A stretch of 5,455 nucleotides of DNA from Propionibacteriaceae bacterium (lineage in GTDB: Bacteria > Actinomycetota > Actinomycetes > Propionibacteriales > Propionibacteriaceae). Location: NCBI GenBank assembly GCA_027346035.1, contig DAIESZ010000340.1:1-5455 (forward strand), written 5' to 3'. Of this stretch, positions 1 to 4,516 are shown piece by piece (position 1 is the stretch's first letter; every line of letters begins with the position of its first letter). The translations under genes and the position numbers were made by a program. The notes beneath the pieces were generated by a model, which saw only the letters and a program-made list of their open reading frames with translations, made no database searches and was not told the DNA's origin.

Positions 1-409
1 CGAAGAGGAACGCCCCGCCGACGCCTTGCAGGATGCGCATGATGATGAGGTAGAGCGCCGCCGCCGGCCCGGTGAACCAGACCACCGACAGCAGGATCGA
101 GAAGAGGGTGAAGACCGCGAAGCCGAGGTTGTACATCCGGACGCGGCCGTAGATGTCGCCGATGCGCCCGAGCGAGACCACGAGCACCGCCGTCGTGATG
201 AGGAACCCGAGGATCAGCCAGAGGAGGTAGCTCGTGTTCCCCGGCGCGAGCGGGTCGATCTTGATGCCGCGGAACACGTCGGGCAGCGCGATCAGCAGGA
301 TCGACGAGTTGATCGTCGCCATGAGCACCCCGATCGTGGTGTTCGAGAGCGCGATCCACTTGTAGGGGATGCCGTGGCCGCTCCGGGTCGCGGGACGCGG
401 CGCGCTCAT
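1..409 (-). CDS. MFS drug-efflux-type transporter, DHA2-like (N-terminal part, cut by window edge)
   Basis: This is a membrane transporter of the major facilitator superfamily, probably a proton-driven exporter of a toxic small molecule. Only the first 136 residues are in the window. After a short cytoplasmic tail, hydrophobic segments lie at about residues 18-43, 60-82, 93-113 and from 115 on. Loop 2-3 carries the MFS motif A (GRIGDIYGRVRMY, about 81-93), and helix 4 begins with an R-x-x-QG-x-GG element (RILQGVGGA, about 125-133), as in DHA2 (14-helix) exporters. The helix 1 sequence (VLMATINSSILLIALP) resembles DHA2 helix 1. The ATG shares its bases with the TGA stop of the upstream MarR gene (ATGA overlap), so translation is probably coupled; only a weak GGGCGGG sits in front of it. 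Family assignment is firm; the substrate cannot be told. Confidence 0.93.
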   Translation of the reverse strand, partial: MSAPRPATRSGHGIPYKWIALSNTTIGVLMATINSSILLIALPDVFRGIKIDPLAPGNTSYLLWLILGFLITTAVLVVSLGRIGDIYGRVRMYNLGFAVFTLFSILLSVVWFTGPAAALYLIIMRILQGVGGAFLF

Positions 410-969
410 CGACCCGCCCCGACCGTCTCACCGTGCGCGGCTTCCGCCCGGCCCGATCCCGGCTGACTCGAACCCGCCCCCTCCGGTGCGGACTCACCCG
501 ATGGCGCCTGCTCCGGTTCGGCGTCCGTCGCGGCGTCTTCCCACGAGGGCTCGAGGACGCGCTCGAGAAGTGTGGCCAGCTCGATCCGCTCCGCGGGCGC
601 GAGGCGCTCGACGCGCTCGGGCAGGCCGCTGCTCGCGAGGACCTGCCGGTCGCTGAGCGCGGTCCGGGCACCCGGCGTGAGCCGGAGGACCGTCACGCGG
701 CGGTCGGCGGGATCCGCACCCCGCTCGACGAGTCCGGCGCCCTCCAGCCGATCGACGAGGTTCGTGGCGTTCGAGGGACGGATGCCCAGCTCTGCCCCGA
801 GCCGGCTGATCGGGACCTCCCCGAGTTCCCGCAGCGCGCGGAGCGCGTGCAGGTCCGCGAGCGACAGGCCGTACCGCCGTGCAAGCTCGCGTTGCAGGGG
901 CTCTCCCGACGCCACCGCGCGGAGGTACGCGCGCAGCACTCGCCGGGTCTCGGGGGACCACTCGGACAC
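406..969 (-). CDS. MarR-family transcriptional regulator
   Basis: This is a winged-helix DNA-binding repressor of about 187 residues, likely a ligand-responsive regulator of the downstream MFS exporter and of itself. Counting from the GTG start, the helix-turn-helix covers about residues 54-83 (ISRLGAELGIRPSNATNLVD, then RLEGAGLVER). The wing carries the diagnostic DPADRRVTVLRLTPGA (about 86-101). Helices at about 8-35 and 115-142 would form the dimer interface. Residues from about 145 on are an acidic, Pro/Gly/Ser/Glu-rich tail, probably disordered and longer than the usual MarR length of about 140-160. The GTG at 969 was chosen because TTGGAG lies 6 bases upstream. A TTG at 981 would add four residues but has no ribosome-binding site. 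The TGA overlaps the transporter ATG, so the two genes form an operon. Confidence 0.92.
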   Translation of the reverse strand: MSEWSPETRRVLRAYLRAVASGEPLQRELARRYGLSLADLHALRALRELGEVPISRLGAELGIRPSNATNLVDRLEGAGLVERGADPADRRVTVLRLTPGARTALSDRQVLASSGLPERVERLAPAERIELATLLERVLEPSWEDAATDAEPEQAPSGESAPEGAGSSQPGSGRAEAAHGETVGAGR

Positions 970-986
970 CAGACACTCCAATCGAC

Positions 987-1020
987 TGAATGATCGCGTT
1001 CACCGGAGTATATGGAGTAT
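987..1020 (-). promoter_or_regulatory. Putative marR-MFS promoter and MarR operator
   Basis: Read on the minus strand, TATACT (1012 to 1007) is a good -10 hexamer and would start the transcript near 1000, about 30 bases before the GTG. There is no convincing -35 at 17 bases. Just downstream, a 16-base imperfect palindrome (987-1002; TGAA and TTCA ends) covers the likely start site, which is where a MarR dimer would block transcription. The heptamer ATACTCC occurs twice with a 2-base gap at 1005-1020. That MarR proteins bind palindromes of this size is known; that this one is bound is inferred. Confidence 0.35.
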
Positions 1021-1169
1021 CGGACCAACGGGCCGGAGGGAGGCCATCGGTCCCCTCCCGGGCGTGGGGACGCGTGCGGACCGGCGCGGGCGACGACCGC
1101 GTCAGCTCCTCGGGGGGACGACATTCGGGTCGGGTCGCCGGCCCCGGCCTCGCCAGGAACCCCGGCGCC

Positions 1170-1553
1170 TCAGTGGGGCGGAAGTGCGACGCCGAGGTAC
1201 GCGAACGCCGGTTGGAGCCTGGTGATCGCGAGGCGATCACCGACGACGAGCGCGGCGGCCATCGCCCGCACGAGCGCCGCGGCCGCTTCCCACTCGCCCC
1301 AGTCCGAGCCGGGATGCGCCTCGATCGCGTAGTCCCACGGCAGGTCGCCGACCGTTCCGTCGCCGCGGAACGTCCCGAACGCACGTCCGCACGCGCGCTC
1401 CGCGGCGACGCGCGCGGCATGCGTCCGCCCGTACGCGAGGACCACGGCCGGCGGGGCCGGCTGCTCGACGGCCCACCGGGCGAACTCGATGCGCTCCCGG
1501 TCCGTCATCGCGTTGAGTCGCTGCACGAGCCCGTCGGCGGGATGGTCGGCCAC
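1170..1553 (-). CDS. Small hypothetical protein
   Basis: I do not recognise this protein. It has about 127 residues from a GTG at 1553. Alternatives are a GTG at 1526 or an ATG at 1508 (112 residues beginning MTDRERIEFARW); none has a clear ribosome-binding site, so the start is uncertain. The C-terminal two thirds look like real protein, with balanced composition: an acidic Asp/Trp-rich centre (GDLPWDYAIEAHPGSDWGEW), then a hydrophobic helix-like stretch (EAAAALVRAMAAALVVGDRL) and a short hydrophobic end (FAYLGVALPP). There is no signal peptide, and the Ala-rich part looks more like a soluble helix than a membrane segment. It lies 200 bases upstream of marR in the same orientation, but marR has its own likely promoter. 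The open frame continues upstream of 1553 with low-complexity Arg-rich sequence that is unlikely to be translated. Confidence 0.5.
   Translation of the reverse strand: MADHPADGLVQRLNAMTDRERIEFARWAVEQPAPPAVVLAYGRTHAARVAAERACGRAFGTFRGDGTVGDLPWDYAIEAHPGSDWGEWEAAAALVRAMAAALVVGDRLAITRLQPAFAYLGVALPPH
1221..1241. repeat. Perfect 21-bp inverted repeat inside the hypothetical gene
   Basis: Two perfect 9-base arms, GGTGATCGC (1221-1229) and GCGATCACC (1233-1241), are separated by GAG. It is dyad-symmetric like a repressor operator, yet lies in coding sequence for the residues GDRLAIT. It contains the octamer TGATCGCG, which also occurs in the palindromic zone in front of marR (991-998). It could be an operator, a hairpin in the mRNA, or chance. 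Confidence 0.6.
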
Positions 1554-1705
1554 GTCGAAGATGGTGCGACGGCGGGCGCGCGTCGTCGAGCACCGCGTGC
1601 GCGGCAACCGACCACGCCGCCCGAGGGGGCGCGGCCGGAACCGCCGGCCGGAACCGCCGGGCGCGGTTGCGATATCGTGGAACCGGAGCGGGACGTTCGA
1701 CAGCC
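1554..1705. other. Spacer without a gene
   Basis: About 150 bases upstream of the small hypothetical gene. They hold the 13-bp tandem duplication and the region where that gene's promoter should lie. I see no clear -35/-10 pair. Reading frames here are Arg/Pro-rich and look non-coding. Confidence 0.4.
1633..1658. repeat. Tandem 13-bp duplication
   Basis: GGCCGGAACCGCC is present twice, back to back and identical, in the non-coding stretch between the small hypothetical gene and the histidine kinase remnant. It was probably made by replication slippage. No function is apparent. Confidence 0.8.
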
Positions 1706-1870
1706 GACCGGGTCTTCGACCTCTTCTACCGCTCTCCCCGTACACGAAAGGCCGCTCCGGGAACGGGCATCGGCCTTTTCGTGGTCATCCCGCTGCTCCT
1801 CGGCCCTGCCTCGGTCTCCGGCGGCCCAGCCATGGGTCGGGTCGCCGGTCCCGAAGGAGGGGTGGATTCC
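1706..1870 (+). pseudogene. Sensor histidine kinase remnant (end of HATPase domain)
   Basis: In one open frame the sequence reads VFDLFYRSP (1712-1738), then a basic spacer, then APGTGIGLFVV (1754-1786). These match the F box and G2 (GTGIGL) box of a histidine kinase ATP-binding domain in the correct order and spacing. About 15 residues further, AMGRVAGPEGGV (1829-1864) resembles the usual AMGGRV...PEGG end of the domain, with a residue missing and extra residues before it. Everything upstream that a kinase needs is absent: sensor part, His box, N box and G1 box. There is no start codon or ribosome-binding site, and the frame runs on into non-protein-like sequence. It is therefore a decayed 3' piece of a lost kinase gene. 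The match is by recognition of family motifs; the core (1706-1786) is surer than the extension. Confidence 0.55.
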
Positions 1871-1955
1871 CGAGGTCCCGGAGCCGTGGCATTCGCGGCA
1901 CGCCGGCGGCCCACAGGATCACGATCCCTGCCAGTACGGCGAACAGGCGTCGCAT
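1785..1955 (-). CDS. Candidate small membrane-anchored protein (56 aa)
   Basis: An ATG at 1955 is preceded 5 bases upstream by GAGGT, a good ribosome-binding site. It opens a 56-residue frame that starts like a signal anchor: basic MRRL, then a hydrophobic run FAVLAGIVILWAAGVP (residues 5-20), then an Arg/Pro-rich tail. The hydrophobic start and the ribosome-binding site argue for a real small gene. The tail overlaps the histidine kinase remnant on the opposite strand and looks like random GC-rich sequence, so the 3' part may be a frameshifted or truncated relic of a longer secreted protein. No family is recognised. Confidence 0.33.
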   Translation of the reverse strand: MRRLFAVLAGIVILWAAGVPRMPRLRDLGNPPLLRDRRPDPWLGRRRPRQGRGAAG

Positions 1956-2676
1956 CGTGCACCTCACTCCGGGCCGCCGCGAATGCGGCCCCGGCACGTG
2001 CTCGACGGGAGTCGTGCCTTCTGGTCCCGATCTCCTCATCGGCGCACCTGCCATTCATGCCGGCTGTGGTCCGGTTCCTACGGTGCCGTCATCAGCTCCG
2101 CCTTCCAGGCAACGGCCCGGTCGTCGGCGGCGAACGCCGCCGGCCAGGCAAGCATGGCCCCGATGACGAGGGGAAGGAGCCGACGACCCTGCGCCTGGAC
2201 CGGACCCATCCACGCGACGCTCTGCCGACGCGACGAAGAGCGGTCCACGCGACTCCCCCCGGGACGCCTGCACCTCGGGTCGATCTCTGCGAGCGCCTCG
2301 GTGCGGTCAGGCCGGCCGAGGCAATGCCGGCACATCGTAGCCGGCCGCGGCGGTTTTCCATTACTGGACTGTGGGGCCTGCTGCAACCTGCCAGATGGCA
2401 CTTCGCCCGATCCATCCAGCCCCCGCGAAGCGCCGTGTGTCACCGTGCCGACACCCGACGCCCGGCGCCGCGACCGGAGACCGCGGACCCCGAACGCTGA
2501 CGCGCGGCTCTGACCGGACATCAGGGACACCCGCGCGAGTGCCGGGGCGGCCCTACCGCGCGACCGCTGCCGATCCCGACCCGGACGAGCGACACCTGCA
2601 ATCACACCGTCCCCCGCCATGTGCTCGTGCGTACACTGCGCGTTGGTCGTTCCGCGTCTCGGGTGACGCAGCGATC
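1956..2676. other. Long stretch without a convincing gene
   Basis: About 720 bases between the small membrane-protein candidate and the BMP ribosome-binding site. Open frames on both strands are long only because stop codons are rare in such GC-rich DNA; their translations are Arg/Pro/Gly-rich and show no domain. The one item of note is a minus-strand 43-residue frame (ATG at 2209, stop at 2078) that resembles a signal peptide with an AFA-A cleavage site but has no ribosome-binding site. The promoter of the BMP gene should lie near the right end; TACACT at about 2635 is a possible -10, without a good -35. Confidence 0.5.
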
Positions 2677-2690
2677 GGAGGAGGAGGAGG
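2677..2690 (+). promoter_or_regulatory. Extended ribosome-binding site of the BMP gene
   Basis: GGAGG repeated without a break over 14 bases (GGA units), ending 5 bases before the TTG codon at 2696. It fixes the start of the lipoprotein gene. It gives several overlapping registers for pairing with 16S rRNA, which may compensate for the weak TTG start. Confidence 0.85.
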
Positions 2691-2695
2691 AACCC

Positions 2696-3880
2696 TTGCG
2701 AACGATACGCGTCGGCCTCGCCATGGCAGTCGCAGCGTCGATCCTGTTCGCCGCCTGCGGCTCCGGCGCGACCACGGCCCCATCGGTGGCTGCTCCGTCG
2801 GCAGCTGCCCCCTCTGCCGCGGCATCCGCGGCGGCATCGGCGCCGGCATCGGCATCGGCAGCGGCGTCGGCGGCGGCGAGCCAGGCGGCCGTCGTCAGTC
2901 CCGGCGCAAGCGCGTCGGCGAACTGCGTCGCCCAGGACCCGAACCTCAAGGTCGGCCTCGTCACCGACGTCGGCGGCCTGAACGACAAGAGCTTCAACCA
3001 CCTCGCGTATGTCGGCCTGCAGCGCGCCCAGTGCGAGCTCGGCGCGACCGTGGACGTCATCCAGTCGAGCGAGCAGTCGCAGTACGTCCCGAACCTGACG
3101 ACGTTCGCCCAGAAGGGCGACAGCCTCGTCATCGCGGTCGGGTTCCTCATGGCGAACGCGGTCTACACCGTCGCCACGCAGTACCCGAACGTCAAGTTCG
3201 CCGCCATCGACACCGCGCCGGCTGACGCCAAGGGCAACACCGTCAACCTGCCGAACGTGGCCAACCTGTTCTTCCACGAGCAGGAGTCGGGCTACCTCGT
3301 CGGCTACATGGCCGGCCTGATGGAGAAGGGCAAGGTCGGCAAGGCCACGACCAACACGATCAGCTACATGGGCGGCCTGTCGATCCCGCCGGTCAACCGC
3401 TACATCGCCGGCTACATCGCGGGCGCCAAGGCGGCCGACCCCGGCATCACCATCATCGGCGGCTACTCGCAGTCGTTCACCGACCAGACGATCGGCAAGA
3501 GCATCGGGCTCAACCACATCTCGCGCGGCTCCTCGATCCTGTTCCAGGTGGCCGGCTCGAGCGGCCTGGGCTACCTCCAGGCGGCCGTGGACAAGGGCGT
3601 CTACGGCATCGGCGTCGACGCCGACCAGAACTACGTCGCGCCGCAGACGATCATCACGAGCGCCATCAAGAAGGTCGACGTCGCCGTGTTCCTGACCATC
3701 CAGAACGTCAAGAACAACTCGTTCAAGGGCGGCGACAACGAGTTCTCGATGCAGAACGATGCCACGGGCTTCGCGACGCCCAACAGCGTCGTGCCGCAGA
3801 GCATCGTCCAGCAGGTCAACGCGATCGCCGACCAGATCAAGAGCGGGCAGATCGTCCCGCCGACCACGATTCCGAAGTAG
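2696..3880 (+). CDS. BMP/Med/PnrA-family substrate-binding lipoprotein of an ABC importer
   Basis: This is a 394-residue cell-surface lipoprotein that would capture a small solute, most likely a nucleoside as in PnrA/BmpA relatives, for an ABC importer. Residues 1-20 form a lipoprotein signal (basic start, hydrophobic core, LFAA before Cys21). Residues 22 to about 79 are an Ala/Ser/Pro tether of low complexity. The BMP fold starts at about 83 with KVGLVTDVGGLNDKSFN, the family signature at the ligand site. Further family landmarks follow: VIAVGFLMANAV, FAAIDTAPAD, the hinge-like QESGYLVGYMAG, GGLSIPPVNRYIAGYIAGAK, YGIGVDADQNY and the helix IVQQVNAIADQIKSGQI near the end. The length is normal for the family plus the tether. 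The TTG start at 2696 was chosen for the ribosome-binding site 5 bases upstream and because it gives a normal lipoprotein signal. No ATPase or permease gene follows, so its partners must be elsewhere. The exact ligand is not readable. Confidence 0.95.
   Translation: MRTIRVGLAMAVAASILFAACGSGATTAPSVAAPSAAAPSAAASAAASAPASASAAASAAASQAAVVSPGASASANCVAQDPNLKVGLVTDVGGLNDKSFNHLAYVGLQRAQCELGATVDVIQSSEQSQYVPNLTTFAQKGDSLVIAVGFLMANAVYTVATQYPNVKFAAIDTAPADAKGNTVNLPNVANLFFHEQESGYLVGYMAGLMEKGKVGKATTNTISYMGGLSIPPVNRYIAGYIAGAKAADPGITIIGGYSQSFTDQTIGKSIGLNHISRGSSILFQVAGSSGLGYLQAAVDKGVYGIGVDADQNYVAPQTIITSAIKKVDVAVFLTIQNVKNNSFKGGDNEFSMQNDATGFATPNSVVPQSIVQQVNAIADQIKSGQIVPPTTIPK
2821..2880 (+). repeat. GC-rich short repeats coding the Ala/Ser tether
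   Basis: GGCATC recurs at 2821, 2833, 2845 and 2851 among GGCG-type units. This encodes the Ala/Ser-rich tether of the BMP lipoprotein. Such repeats expand and shrink by slippage, so tether length may vary between strains. Confidence 0.6.
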
Positions 3881-3899
3881 CCATCGCCGATTCTGCGGC

Positions 3900-3943
3900 C
3901 GCCGGCACCGGTCGAGCGCGGGTCGCTCGGCTGCGTGCCGGCG
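3900..3943 (+). terminator. Long hairpin after the BMP gene, probable terminator
   Basis: The hairpin starts 20 bases after the stop codon. The outer stem pairs 3900-3908 with 3935-3943 (9 bp, CGCCGGCAC with GTGCCGGCG). The inner stem pairs 3913-3918 with 3924-3929 (CGAGCG with CGCTCG), with a CGGGT loop and a small internal loop between the stems. No T tract follows, so it may end transcription in the U-less way common in high-GC bacteria, or mainly protect the 3' end of the mRNA. Confidence 0.6.
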
Positions 3944-4155
3944 ACCCTCCGCCGCGGACGGTGTCCCGTCGCCACGGGCTCGGCCGGCACCTTGCCCTGC
4001 AGGCAGCACCCGCAGATCCGCCAGACCCCTGCACGTCTGCAGGAATGCTCCGTCGCGCTGCGACGCGAACCGACGCATGGGCAGCTGGCCGGTCTGCGCA
4101 CTCGCCTGGACGGACTGGCGCCCCTGCTATCCAGTCAGGCAAGAACACCCGTGCT
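3944..4155. other. Spacer with further hairpins, no convincing gene
   Basis: After the terminator come a 5-bp hairpin (3965-3978, CCCGT/ACGGG), a second copy of GCCGGCAC (3983-3990) that could pair with the right arm of the terminator, the palindrome CCTGCAGG (3996-4003) and a perfect 6-bp hairpin (4028-4043, CCTGCA/TGCAGG with a CGTC loop). The open frames that cross this stretch show no domain and no ribosome-binding site. Confidence 0.4.
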
Positions 4156-4221
4156 CTATCCGGCGCCCTCGGAGCCCCAGTGCTCCGCCGATTCGGGGCG
4201 GCCGTAGTAGAAGCCCTGACC
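4156..4221 (-). pseudogene. EAL-domain (c-di-GMP phosphodiesterase) C-terminal remnant
   Basis: Read on the minus strand, this ends with GQGFYYGRPESAEHW, six more residues and a TAG. A QG-[FY]-x-[FY]-x-RP stretch close to the C-terminus is the hallmark end of EAL domains, where the last strand and helix read like AQGYYFGRP followed by a short tail. Upstream the frame turns into Gly/Arg-rich sequence with none of the EAL catalytic motifs, and there is no start codon. So this looks like the last 22 codons of a lost cyclic-di-GMP phosphodiesterase gene. The match is short; a chance resemblance is possible. Confidence 0.4.
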
Positions 4222-4516
4222 TGATCCACCGCGTCCACCGCCTCGATCGTCGGCATGCCGGCAGCTTTCGTCCTACCCGACAGGGTCGATGGCGACTACT
4301 CGCTGGGGTAGCAGAAAGAGGAGTCCCAGCGCTGGCGAGGAGTAGGTGGGACGCCCACGATCGCCTCGAGTGAGGGATCCCCGACGTGCATCGAGGAGGC
4401 GAGGCGACGTGTGGCAGCGGGGTCCACGGCCCCGGGTCCGAGCGATTGGCTGCGAGGCGGTTGCGTCGCCCAAGCGTGAACTGCCTTTCCCTTTCCTGCA
4501 GGGATAGGAGTCATCG
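4222..4516. other. Gene-free leader region of the propeller gene, with potential RNA structure
   Basis: About 300 bases. Pairings that can be seen by eye are 4296-4300 with 4341-4345 (CTACT/AGTAG) enclosing 4302-4307 with 4325-4330 (GCTGGG/CCCAGC), then a tight hairpin at 4346-4358 (GTGGG-ACG-CCCAC), and the self-complementary CCAGCGCTGG (4326-4335). I recognise no known riboswitch class and no clear promoter. The ribosome-binding site AGGAG of the next gene is at 4506-4510. A minus-strand frame through 4296-4391 has a fairly protein-like translation but no recognised family. Confidence 0.35.

Noticed and set aside
494..1420. Other open frames over the marR gene on both strands
   Set aside because: The MarR reading frame is clearly the coding one (helix-turn-helix and wing motifs); the others are Arg-rich shadows.
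990..2513. Long plus-strand open frame of about 500 codons
   Set aside because: It runs across a minus-strand gene, spacers and the kinase remnant (in another frame), has Arg/Pro/Gly-rich content and no ribosome-binding site. It is open only because stops are rare in GC-rich DNA.
2078..4078. Long minus-strand open frame of over 600 codons across the BMP gene
   Set aside because: It is the antisense shadow of the BMP gene. The translation is dominated by Arg, Asp, Val and Ala in the mirror pattern of GC-ending codons and shows no domain; the plus-strand product is unmistakable.
3935..4207. Plus-strand frame with a helix-like segment (HGQLAGLRTRLDGLAPLLSS)
   Set aside because: It would start inside the terminator hairpin, has no ribosome-binding site and shows no recognised domain.
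4290..4460. tRNA or known riboswitch in the propeller leader
   Set aside because: No cloverleaf with a T-loop GTTCGA-type motif and no conserved core of a riboswitch class that I know; the visible pairings are generic hairpins.
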